Assembly (NCBI RefSeq): GCF_000743535.1
Contig: NZ_AVCJ01000010.1
Location: forward strand, 1-64,000
DNA length: 64,000 bases
Direction: 5' to 3'
Source of the DNA: Arenimonas donghaensis DSM 18148 = HO3-R19
GTDB lineage: Bacteria; Pseudomonadota; Gammaproteobacteria; Xanthomonadales; Xanthomonadaceae
The position numbers were made by a program, and so were the translations under genes. The notes under the pieces were generated by a model. It was given only the letters and a program-made list of their open reading frames with translations. It ran no database searches and was not told the DNA's origin. Of the stretch, positions 49,317 through 57,082 are shown piece by piece; position 1 is the first letter of the stretch, and every line of letters begins with the position of its first letter.

Positions 49317-50411
49317 ATGGCATCACCGCGCAAAATCGTGCACGTGGACATGGATGCGTTCTACGCCTCGGTGGAGCAGCGCGACGACCCGTCGCTGCGC
49401 GGCCGGCCGGTGGTCGTGGCCTGGCGCGGGGCGCGGTCGGTGGTTTGCGCGGCCAGCTACGAGGCGCGCACCTTCGGCGTGCGCTCGGCGATGCCGGCGC
49501 TGCGGGCCGAAAAACTGTGCCCGCAGGCGGTGTTCGTGCCGCCTGACTTCGCCCGCTACAAGGCGGTGTCACGCCAGGTGCGCGAGATCTTCGCGCGCCA
49601 TACCGACCTGGTCGAACCCCTGTCGCTGGACGAGGCCTACCTGGACGTCACGCAGAACAAGCTTGGACTCGGCAGCGCGACCGCCGTCGCCGAAGCCATC
49701 CGCAGCCAGATCCGCGAGGACACCGCGCTCACGGCGTCGGCTGGCGTCGCCCCCAACAAGTTCCTGGCCAAGATCGCCAGCGACTGGCGCAAGCCCGACG
49801 GCATCTTCGTGGTGAAGCCGGCGATGGTCGCCGATTTCCTTACGCCCCTGGCGGTCGGCAAGCTGCCGGGCGTGGGCAAGGTGATGGAGGCGAAACTCGC
49901 CGCGCTGGGCATCCGCACCGTCGGCCAGCTGCGCGCGCACGGGGGCGACGGCCTCGAGGCGCGTTTCGGGCGCTGGGGCCGGCGCCTGCATGAACTCTCG
50001 CAGGGCATCGACGAGAACCCGGTGCGGACCGAACGCCCGACCACCCAGGTGTCGGCCGAAGATACCTTCGAGACCGACCTGCGCCTGGAGGAAACCGGCG
50101 AAACCATCGTGCGGCTGGCCGCCAAGGCCTGGGCCGGCGCCGAGCGCGAGACCGAACGCAGTCCACGCACCGTCGTGCTCAAGCTCAAGACCTCGGACTT
50201 CCGCATCCTCACCCGAAGCCTGACGCCGACGGTGCCGCCGGCGAGCCTGGAGGCGTTCACGGCGATCGCGATGGAGCTGCGCGCGCGGGTCGACCTGCCG
50301 GCGCACACCCGCTACCGCCTGGTTGGCGTCGGCCTGGCCAACTTCCGTGGCCACCACGAGGCCCCTCCGCAGCCCGGGCTGTTCGAAACAGGCCAGCCAG
50401 GGGACGAATAA
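49317..50411 (+). CDS. dinB: DNA polymerase IV (DinB)
   Basis: Y-family translesion polymerase, 364 residues. Catalytic motifs are VHVDMDAFYASVEQ and SLDEAYLDVT; HhH region GVGKVMEAKLAALGI and little-finger domain follow. The C-terminal QPGLF is a plausible beta-clamp-binding peptide. Start at ATG 49317. I saw no convincing CTG-N10-CAG LexA box in the 100 bp upstream. Confidence 0.95.
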   Translation: MASPRKIVHVDMDAFYASVEQRDDPSLRGRPVVVAWRGARSVVCAASYEARTFGVRSAMPALRAEKLCPQAVFVPPDFARYKAVSRQVREIFARHTDLVEPLSLDEAYLDVTQNKLGLGSATAVAEAIRSQIREDTALTASAGVAPNKFLAKIASDWRKPDGIFVVKPAMVADFLTPLAVGKLPGVGKVMEAKLAALGIRTVGQLRAHGGDGLEARFGRWGRRLHELSQGIDENPVRTERPTTQVSAEDTFETDLRLEETGETIVRLAAKAWAGAERETERSPRTVVLKLKTSDFRILTRSLTPTVPPASLEAFTAIAMELRARVDLPAHTRYRLVGVGLANFRGHHEAPPQPGLFETGQPGDE

Positions 50412-50412
50412 A

Positions 50413-50439
50413 GAACGGGCGGCCAATGGCCGCCCGTTC
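50413..50439 (+). terminator. Terminator after dinB
   Basis: Perfect 12-bp stem GAACGGGCGGCC / GGCCGCCCGTTC with an AAT loop, overlapping the final base region of the dinB stop and 32 bp before the convergent EF-hand stop. Confidence 0.8.
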
Positions 50440-50470
50440 GCTCCTTCCCTGGATTGACGCCTTGCGTTGT

Positions 50471-50788
50471 TTACTCGGACTCTTCCTCGTCACCCGGCTC
50501 GCCCAGGTGCGCGTCGAACTCGACCCGGCTCAGGCGGGCGTCGCGGTTGGTGTCCGCCGCTTCGAACTCCAGGGCCAGCGAGTGCTCGGGCGGGATGTCG
50601 GTCTTTTCGATGAAGCCGTCGCGGTCCGTGTCCAGGCCATCGAACCGGGCCTCGGCATCGAGGTTGGCTTCAAGGGCCGGATCCGGCACCGGGTCGACCG
50701 CCGGCACGGGGTCCTGCGCGAATGCGGACACGGACATCGCCAGGGCGGTGGCACAGAACAGGGAGGCGGGGATGCTGTACTTGCTCAT
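50471..50788 (-). CDS. Small secreted EF-hand protein
   Basis: 105 residues. Signal peptide SLFCATALAMSVSAFAQ, a Pro/Asp/Val linker, and one good EF loop (DTDRDGFIEKTD) followed by a second (DTNRDARLSRVE) and an acidic tail (GEPGDEEESE). Probably a periplasmic calcium-binding protein of unknown role. Confidence 0.82.
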   Translation of the reverse strand: MSKYSIPASLFCATALAMSVSAFAQDPVPAVDPVPDPALEANLDAEARFDGLDTDRDGFIEKTDIPPEHSLALEFEAADTNRDARLSRVEFDAHLGEPGDEEESE

Positions 50789-50936
50789 GTCGTACTCCTT
50801 CCAATCACGGGGGGAATGAAGCCCGGGGCTTCGCGGTCCACCCTGATGCCCCGTGCTCCAACCGCCACTGAAGCGCGCGTTCGCAATTCGTTAGCCGGCG
50901 ATCACAAGTCAGGCCTTGGCCATGTGCGTGAACGAA

Positions 50937-50961
50937 GAGGGGCCGGCATGGCCGGCCCCTC
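50937..50961 (-). terminator. Terminator-like hairpin after the RcnB-like gene
   Basis: Perfect 11-bp stem GAGGGGCCGGC / GCCGGCCCCTC with 3-nt loop, 25 bp past the stop, followed by TTCGTT on the minus strand. Confidence 0.65.
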
Positions 50962-50985
50962 GAAGCTGACACCTTGCCCGAAGGC

Positions 50986-51660
50986 TCAGTAGTACAGGTC
51001 GTAAAGCACGTCGAGCACCAGGCCCGTGGCGAGTGCCACCAGCACCACGTCGCGGTCCGAGCGCACCCAGCGGTAGCCATAGGGCGGCGGCGGCAGGTGA
51101 TAGGCACGGTAGTCCACGTAGTACGGGCGGGCGTAATACGCCGGCGGCATGCGGTGTCCGACGTTCCAGCGCACATGGCGATGGCCCGACGGATAGACGT
51201 AGCGGACCGGGGCGCGGTAGCGGTATTCGGAACGCCAGTGGTTGCCGCGCCAGCGACGGTCGTCGTGGCGGACGTAGCGATGGTTGTTGCGGTGGTCACG
51301 GCGCCAGTCGCGGCGATCGTCACGGCGGTCGTGGCGGTCGTCGCGGCGGTCCGCACGCCAGTCACGACGGTCGTCCCGGCGGTCGTGGCGGTCGTCACGG
51401 CGATCGGCACGCCAGTCACGACGGTCGTCCCGGCGGTCGTGGCGGTCGTCGCGGCGATCGGCGCGCCAGTCACGGCGGTCGTCCCGGCGGTCGTGGCGGT
51501 TTTCGCGGCGGTCTTCGCGCTGGTCGGCGCGCATCGGGCCCTTGCCCTCGCGGGCCGTCTCGCCCGCCACGACGCGGGCGCGCACGTCCTGCGCAGCCGC
51601 CGGCATCACGGTAGCGCTGGCCAGCAGGGCGGCCATCGAAACCATCAGTACTCTTTTCAT
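50986..51660 (-). CDS. RcnB-like periplasmic protein with charged tandem repeats
   Basis: 224 residues. Signal peptide (VLMVSMAALLASATVMPAAAQ), then residues 55-124 are nearly four copies of an 18-residue Arg/Asp/His unit (RHDRRDDRRDWRADRRDD). The C-terminal region (HRMPPAYYARPYYVDY, LPPPPYGYRWVR, DVVLVALATGLVLDV) matches the RcnB family, whose founder affects nickel/cobalt homeostasis. The repeats are unusual and may bind metal or polyanion; that is inference. An ATG two codons upstream is an alternative start. Confidence 0.8.
   Translation of the reverse strand: MKRVLMVSMAALLASATVMPAAAQDVRARVVAGETAREGKGPMRADQREDRRENRHDRRDDRRDWRADRRDDRHDRRDDRRDWRADRRDDRHDRRDDRRDWRADRRDDRHDRRDDRRDWRRDHRNNHRYVRHDDRRWRGNHWRSEYRYRAPVRYVYPSGHRHVRWNVGHRMPPAYYARPYYVDYRAYHLPPPPYGYRWVRSDRDVVLVALATGLVLDVLYDLYY
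51289..51498 (-). repeat. 54-bp tandem repeat within the RcnB-like gene
   Basis: Three full and one partial copies of a 54-bp unit in frame, encoding the 18-residue charged repeat. Codon differences between copies are few, so expansion seems recent. Confidence 0.85.
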
Positions 51661-51848
51661 GTTCATAGCCCTCGGGGAACGGGGTGCGGGCGGATGCCTC
51701 CGGCCACGGGGCGAATGATTGCGTTGGCGGCGCTGAATTGCCCTTGAATCCAGCATTCGCCCGACGTGAAGGGCGATCCTGCATTCAGGCGCATGAACGG
51801 GCTGCCGCCTCGGCTAGAATTGGCCGCAAACCCAAGCAGGAGCCAACG

Positions 51849-52331
51849 ATGCCCTCGTTCGACGTCGTGTCCGAAGTGGACAAACATGAACTGACCAATG
51901 CCGTGGACACCGCCAACCGCGAACTCGGCAACCGCTTCGACTTCAAGGGCCAGGACGCGAGCTTCGAGCTCGACGGTTTCGTGGTGACGCAGAAGGCGCC
52001 GAGCGATTTCCAGCTCAAGCAGATGCTCGACATCCTGCAAGCCCGCCTGATCGCCCGCGGCATCGACATCCGTTGCCTGGACGTCGGCGAACCGGAGATC
52101 AACCTGGCCCAGGCCCGGCAAAAGATCACCGTCAAGCAGGGCATCGAGCAGAAGCTGGCCAAGAAGATCGTCGCCACGCTCAAGGAAGCCAAGCTCAAGG
52201 TCGAGGCCCAGATCAACGGCGAAAAGCTGCGCGTATCGGGCAAGAAGCGCGACGACCTGCAGGACGCGATGGCCCTGCTGAAGAAGTCGGACCTGGACAT
52301 CCCGCTGCAGTTCGACAACTTCCGCGACTGA
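51849..52331 (+). CDS. yajQ: YajQ-family nucleotide-binding protein
   Basis: 160 residues. Conserved MPSFDVVSEVDKHELTNAVD, RFDFKGQDASFEL, ISVKQGIEQKLAKKI-type (here ITVKQGIEQKLAKKI) and the final IPLQFDNFRD. The two ferredoxin-like halves bind nucleic acid or nucleotides; in Xanthomonas the homologue binds c-di-GMP and acts with a LysR regulator. Converges on rsuA with a REP in the gap. Confidence 0.95.
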   Translation: MPSFDVVSEVDKHELTNAVDTANRELGNRFDFKGQDASFELDGFVVTQKAPSDFQLKQMLDILQARLIARGIDIRCLDVGEPEINLAQARQKITVKQGIEQKLAKKIVATLKEAKLKVEAQINGEKLRVSGKKRDDLQDAMALLKKSDLDIPLQFDNFRD

Positions 52332-52348
52332 AAGACGCCTCGACCTCC

Positions 52349-52401
52349 CGTGGGAGGGACTTCAGTCCCGAAAAGCTTCGGGACTGAAGTCCCTCCCACA
52401 G
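52349..52401. repeat. REP palindrome, GTGGGAGGG type
   Basis: Head-to-head pair nearly identical to the 3517-3571 element, between convergent yajQ and rsuA, ending 2 bp from the rsuA stop. Confidence 0.9.
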
Positions 52402-52403
52402 GT

Positions 52404-53108
52404 TCAGGGCGTCTGGAACAGGCGTTCGCGTTCGGCGTCGCCGAGCAGGCGCCACTCGCCCGGCGCCAGGCCGGCCAGGTCCAGGCCGCCGAGCCGGTGC
52501 CGGTGCAGGCTTTGCACGTGGTTGCCCACCGCCGCGAACATGCGCCGGATCTGGTGGTAGCGGCCCTCGACCAGGGTGACGTTGGCGCGACGGGGCTCGA
52601 GTACGTCCAGTCCCGCGGGCGCCAGCGGCGTCTTTTCCGACTCCAGCATCAGCGTGCCGCTGGCGAATACGCCGGCCTCGTCGCCGCGCAGGTCCTGGGC
52701 CAGGGTGGCTTCGTACACCTTGGGCAGGTGTGATTTCGGCGACGTGATCCGGTGCAGCAAGGCGCCGTCGTCGGTCATCAGCAGCAGGCCCGAGGTGTCG
52801 CGGTCCAGTCTTCCCACCGTCGAAAGCAGCGGGTTGCGCAGCCGGAAGCGCGGCGGCAGCAGGTCATAGACCACCCGGCCCGGATCCTTGGTCGAACAGG
52901 TGTAACCCACGGGCTTGTGCAGCAGGAGCAGCATGCCCTGGGGCGGATCCAGCGGTTCGCCGTCGAGGCGAACGTCGGCATGGCCGACGACGTCGTCGGC
53001 GTAAAGCACCTCGCCCGCGGCATCGGTGACCCGGCCTTCGCGGAACATCAGCGCCACCTGCTTGCGGCTGCCGTAACCGAGGTTGGCGAGCAGCTTGACC
53101 AATTTCAT
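52404..53108 (-). CDS. rsuA: 16S rRNA pseudouridine(516) synthase RsuA-like
   Basis: 234 residues. N-terminal S4-like domain (MKLVKLLANLGYGSRKQVALMFREGRV), then the RsuA/RluB/E/F catalytic motif GRLDRDTSGLLL (nucleophile Asp) and EGRYHQIRRMFAAVGN. Small-subunit specificity is inferred by overall similarity to RsuA rather than RluE. Overlaps the upstream methyltransferase by 4 bp. Confidence 0.88.
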   Translation of the reverse strand: MKLVKLLANLGYGSRKQVALMFREGRVTDAAGEVLYADDVVGHADVRLDGEPLDPPQGMLLLLHKPVGYTCSTKDPGRVVYDLLPPRFRLRNPLLSTVGRLDRDTSGLLLMTDDGALLHRITSPKSHLPKVYEATLAQDLRGDEAGVFASGTLMLESEKTPLAPAGLDVLEPRRANVTLVEGRYHQIRRMFAAVGNHVQSLHRHRLGGLDLAGLAPGEWRLLGDAERERLFQTP

Positions 53109-54142
53109 GCGGCCGCCTTGATCGCTTCGATCACCTTGAATCCGTCGGCATCGGCGTGCTTGCGCACGCTGGCGAACCCCGAGGCCAGCGCCTGTTCGTA
53201 GGCCAGGTGGCGATTGGCCACCAGCCACAGCCGACCGCCGGGCTGCAGCGCCGCCGCGGCCGCCGCGATGAACGCCCGACCCAGCTCCGGTTCGTCGGCG
53301 CGACGCTGGTGGAAAGGGGGATTGGTGACGATGAAATCGTAGCGCCGCGGCAGGCCGCTGGTGACGTCGTGCCAATAAAGGCCCGGCGCCAGGCGACCGC
53401 CGGCCAGGTTCTGCCGCGCCAAGGCCAGTGCCCGCGCCTCGGCTTCATACAGGTCCAGCCCGGTCACCGCCGGGCATCGCGCGATCACCTGCGTCGCCAG
53501 GTAACCCCAGCCGGCGCCCAGGTCGGCGCCCTGCCCGGCCAGGTCGGTCGGCAGGTGCGTCGCCAGCAGCGCCGACGCCGCATCCACCCGGTCCCAGGCG
53601 AACAGCCCCGGCCGGCTCAGGTAACGGCCGTCGAGGATCGGACGCGGAGCGTCCAGCGCCTGCCATTCTTCCAGCAGCGCCGCATCCACGGCCTTGCCCA
53701 GCGGGGCGGTCCAGACCGCGCGGCAGTGGTTCTTGGTCAACGCGTGCACCGGTCCGGCCAGGCGCTCGAGGTCGTCCTGCAGCGAGCGCGCGCCTTCCTT
53801 GTTGGCCGCGCAGGCCAGCACCACCCCGCCCTGGGTGGCCTGCGCCACGGCCCGGGCGAGCAGCGCGCGCGACTCCTCGCGCTGGCGCGGGGCCAGCAGC
53901 ATCACCAGTTCGAAGCGCCCGGTATTGGATTCCGAGACCGCGAAGCCATCGCGGGCCAGCGCATCGGCCCAGGGTTTGAAGCCCTGTTCGCACACGGGTC
54001 GGTGTTCGCGCACCGCGTTCAGGGCGACACCGCCGCGGGCACGCAGGAACAGGCTCGAACCCGCGGCCGGCCAGGCCAGCGCCCCGGAAGCCAGGGGCAG
54101 GAACAGGGTGTCGAGGACGGGGTCGGCGGAACCGGTGGGCAC
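53105..54142 (-). CDS. RsmC-like rRNA guanine-N2 methyltransferase
   Basis: About 345 residues from a GTG at 54142, the only likely start before the conserved region. Duplicated RsmC/RlmG architecture: a degenerate N-terminal half and a catalytic half with SAM motif GADLGAGWGYLA and motif IV NPPFHQRR. Coupled with rsuA, forming a 16S rRNA modification pair. Which guanine it modifies is not certain; RlmG-type activity is the alternative. Confidence 0.82.
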   Translation of the reverse strand: MPTGSADPVLDTLFLPLASGALAWPAAGSSLFLRARGGVALNAVREHRPVCEQGFKPWADALARDGFAVSESNTGRFELVMLLAPRQREESRALLARAVAQATQGGVVLACAANKEGARSLQDDLERLAGPVHALTKNHCRAVWTAPLGKAVDAALLEEWQALDAPRPILDGRYLSRPGLFAWDRVDAASALLATHLPTDLAGQGADLGAGWGYLATQVIARCPAVTGLDLYEAEARALALARQNLAGGRLAPGLYWHDVTSGLPRRYDFIVTNPPFHQRRADEPELGRAFIAAAAAALQPGGRLWLVANRHLAYEQALASGFASVRKHADADGFKVIEAIKAAA

Positions 54143-54186
54143 GGGCAGGCTCGTCGGCGGCGGGGTCGCAAGTCTAGCGTGTGTGC

Positions 54187-55311
54187 TCAGGCATCCACGG
54201 CCACGCGGTCGCGACCTTCGTCCTTGGCGGCGTAGAGCGCGCGGTCGACCGCCCGGTACAGGCCGTCGGCATCGCCGTGCCGCTGCGGCCCGAAGCGGCC
54301 GATGCCGATGCTGACGGTGATCGCCAGCGGACAGCCATCGACGACCAGGGGCCGCGCCGCCAGGTCGCGCCGCAGGGCCTGGGCGGCCTCGGCGACCTGC
54401 TCGTGCGCGTCTTCGCTGAGAACGCCGAATTCTTCGCCACCCAGCCGGGCCAGCAAGGCCCGCGGCGCCGGAAACGCCGACTGCAGGCGCGCGGCGAGTC
54501 CCTGCAGGCAGGCGTCGCCGACGCCATGGCCGTGGCGGTCGTTGACCTGCTTGAAGTGGTCTATGTCCAGCAACAACAAGGTGAAGCCCGGCCCGCCGCC
54601 ACGCGCCGATGCCGTCAGCTGCTCCAGGCGCGCGCCGAAGTGCCGCCGGTTGTACACGCCGGTCAGGGCATCGGTGCGACTCAGGCCTTCGAAGAGGTCG
54701 CGTTGTTCGCGCAGCGCGATGTCGAGTTCGAGCCGGCGGCGATACTCGGCGTGCGTACGCAGCAGCGCCCCGACCAGGTAAACCGCGTAGAAGGTCATCG
54801 CCACCGCCAGTGCCCGCTGGCCCGGATCGAGCCACAGGATCACCAGCGTCGGCACGAACAGCAGGCTGGCGCCGACCACGGCGAAACGGCGCACCGTGGT
54901 GTAGACGTTCACGAACACGGTGGCGTAGCCGATGGTGGCGATCAGCGACACCATGCGCAGTTCGGGACTGAAGCGCGGATCGAGCAGCATCCAGCCCTGC
55001 ACGCCGGACCAGGCCAGCGGCGCCAGCGGAAGCACCAGGGCGTAGTGGCGAAGCCAGCGCTGGTTGGCGGCGGCGTCCTCGGCCGCAGGCGGCCGCATCA
55101 CCAGGCGCAGCACGCCCACCACCAGGAACACCCCCGCCATCGCCAGGCTGGGCCAGGGCGCGAACTGGTGGGCGCCGGCCAGCCAGCCCACCACGGCCCA
55201 GCCGAACAGGTACAGGAAGCCGGCCAGCTTGGAGCGTTCGTAGGTGTCGCGCACCACCTGCGCCAGTCGCCAGGCCCGCGGGTCGGCGGCGGCGGACGCG
55301 GGCCGGGTCAT
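54187..55311 (-). CDS. Membrane diguanylate cyclase (GGDEF)
   Basis: 374 residues. About six N-terminal membrane helices (e.g. FLYLFGWAVVGWLAGA, MAGVFLVVGVLRLVM), then a GGDEF domain with RTDALTGVYNRRHF, LDIDHFKQVNDRHGHGVGD and active site GGEEF. The I-site position reads APRA, not RxxD, so product inhibition is unlikely. Start overlaps the YiiX-like gene stop by 4 bp. Confidence 0.9.
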   Translation of the reverse strand: MTRPASAAADPRAWRLAQVVRDTYERSKLAGFLYLFGWAVVGWLAGAHQFAPWPSLAMAGVFLVVGVLRLVMRPPAAEDAAANQRWLRHYALVLPLAPLAWSGVQGWMLLDPRFSPELRMVSLIATIGYATVFVNVYTTVRRFAVVGASLLFVPTLVILWLDPGQRALAVAMTFYAVYLVGALLRTHAEYRRRLELDIALREQRDLFEGLSRTDALTGVYNRRHFGARLEQLTASARGGGPGFTLLLLDIDHFKQVNDRHGHGVGDACLQGLAARLQSAFPAPRALLARLGGEEFGVLSEDAHEQVAEAAQALRRDLAARPLVVDGCPLAITVSIGIGRFGPQRHGDADGLYRAVDRALYAAKDEGRDRVAVDA

Positions 55312-56063
55312 GCCTGCCAGACCAGGGCGTTGTGGTCGAAGCCCTGCGCCAGCCGCGGCTTGACGATCTGGAAGAACGGCGAGACGTCGAAGTCGCGCGG
55401 CACGTACAGGCTGTGGTGGCGGATGCGCAGGATTTCACGGCGGGCGCGCTGGCCACCCTTGGTGCCGGTATCCACGCGCTCGATTTCGGGAAGGATCGGA
55501 TAGCGGATCGATGCAAAGGCCTGGGCCAGCAGGGTCGAGCAGATCGCCTTGGTCGGCTCGCCGCTGCCCAAGGCCAGCAGCTGGCGCTTCATCGAGCCCG
55601 GCACCGGCGGCGTGCGCACCAGGTAGCGGGCCAGGTCGAAGATGTTCTTGAGGTCGTAGGTGATGCCCTTGCGCTCGAGCATGAAGCGCACCAGCGCGTC
55701 GATTTCGTCTTCCGACAGGCCGACCGGCCGGCAGATGCGCACGTGCAGGTTCGAAAACGTCGAGAGCGGGATGGTGCGGACGCCCTCGACCACGTCCACG
55801 TCCACGAAGATGCGCGGTTCCTCCCCGGGCGCCGGCGGGCCCAGGGTGTCGCCGATGCACAGCGCCGCGTGCGACCAGGTCGACTGGGTCAGGTACTTGA
55901 TGGCGGTGGCGAAGCGGCTGCTGCCTTCGACCAGCAACACGTCGCCCTTGCGCAGTGTCGCGGCCAGCAGGTGGGGCGGACTGGTGGGCAGGTGGCTGCT
56001 GCGTTCGCGCGGCTTGGCCAGGAACCGGGCCAGCCGGCGCCCGATCGATCTGAGCGGCGACAT
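55308..56063 (-). CDS. YiiX-like permuted NlpC/P60 cysteine hydrolase
   Basis: 251 residues. Features of the YiiX/YebB group are KGDVLLVEGSSRFATAIKYLTQSTWSHAAL (catalytic His) and later KAICSTLLAQAF (catalytic Cys), the circularly permuted order. No signal peptide is obvious, so a cytosolic thioesterase/amidase-like role is possible. Follows DUF3014 and overlaps the cyclase gene. Confidence 0.82.
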   Translation of the reverse strand: MSPLRSIGRRLARFLAKPRERSSHLPTSPPHLLAATLRKGDVLLVEGSSRFATAIKYLTQSTWSHAALCIGDTLGPPAPGEEPRIFVDVDVVEGVRTIPLSTFSNLHVRICRPVGLSEDEIDALVRFMLERKGITYDLKNIFDLARYLVRTPPVPGSMKRQLLALGSGEPTKAICSTLLAQAFASIRYPILPEIERVDTGTKGGQRARREILRIRHHSLYVPRDFDVSPFFQIVKPRLAQGFDHNALVWQA

Positions 56064-56102
56064 GCGCGCAAGCCTAGCGCATGGCCGCGGCCCCGCGAAG
56101 CG

Positions 56103-56918
56103 TCAGCGGCCCGGAGGCTGGGCGGCCAGCAGTTCGCGCAGCTGGGCCAGCTTGGCCTTCACGCGCACGGCATGGTCGGGGCCCATGCGCCACAGGGCCT
56201 TGTGGCCGATCGAGCCCTGCTCCAGGCGCGGGTCGGCGAAAGCCCAGCGCGGCCGGCCCTGCACCGGCACCAGGGCCAGGTTGCCGCCCGGTTCGGGCGC
56301 GGCCAGCAGGTGGTCGATCACCTCGACCAGGCGGTCGTTGAAGGTCTTGCCCGGGACGCCGACCTCGCGATAGGCCTGGTCCAGCAGCGGGTAGAAGCGC
56401 ACGTAGGTCGACACCAGCCGGCGCGAATCGAGGCCTTCGAAAACCGCCACCGCCGCGTCGTAGCGGGCGAAGTTGGCGCGGTCCAGGTAGTGTTCCTCGC
56501 CCGATTCGACCCGCTTGAGCTCGCCCCCGACGGGCCTGGCGGCGTAGGCCTGGCGGGTAATGTCCCGGCGCGGCAGGTTGTCGATGGTGGTCACCAGCCG
56601 CTGCACCAGGTACTCGGGCACCAGCCAGGCCGCCAGGTCACCACCCTCGAGCAGGCCGGCGAGCGCGGCCCAGGCCACGGCATCGCTGTCGGCGAGCGCA
56701 GGCAGCGGCTCGGCGGGCGTTTCTTCGGGCAGCACCGGCACGTCTTCGATCGGATGCAGCACCGCCGGCTCCACCGGCGCTTCGGCCACGGGAGCGGCCA
56801 CCGGCGCAGGCTGGGGCGGCGCGGGTTCTTCACGCGGATAGAACTTCCAGGCGACGACGCCACAGGCGACCAGGAAGGCGACCGCCAGCCAGGGGCCGGC
56901 CTTGAAACGCGTGCTCAT
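56103..56918 (-). CDS. DUF3014 protein, membrane anchored
   Basis: 271 residues. One N-terminal helix (WLAVAFLVACGVVAWKFY), a Pro/Ala/Glu-rich periplasmic linker, then the DUF3014 domain with LPEYLVQRLVTTIDNLPRR, NFARYDAAVAVFEGLD and FYPLLDQAYREVG. No known function. First of a minus-strand cluster with the YiiX-like protein and the cyclase. Confidence 0.85.
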   Translation of the reverse strand: MSTRFKAGPWLAVAFLVACGVVAWKFYPREEPAPPQPAPVAAPVAEAPVEPAVLHPIEDVPVLPEETPAEPLPALADSDAVAWAALAGLLEGGDLAAWLVPEYLVQRLVTTIDNLPRRDITRQAYAARPVGGELKRVESGEEHYLDRANFARYDAAVAVFEGLDSRRLVSTYVRFYPLLDQAYREVGVPGKTFNDRLVEVIDHLLAAPEPGGNLALVPVQGRPRWAFADPRLEQGSIGHKALWRMGPDHAVRVKAKLAQLRELLAAQPPGR

Positions 56919-57082
56919 GCGATGCTCCTTGCTGCGGTACGCCTGCTCAGACTACGCCGATGTGCTGAAGTTCCGCGAAACGCACGCCGGTTGCCCACTA
57001 GGCCAATCGTCACTTGACGCTCTTCCCGGCGCCCACCAGAGTCGGGCGGGCCCCCGCCCTATCGCCTTCCTGGAGTCACACG

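Noticed and set aside
51289-51498. Direct repeats resembling a CRISPR array
   Set aside because: Contiguous 54-bp in-frame units without spacers, coding for an 18-residue repeat.
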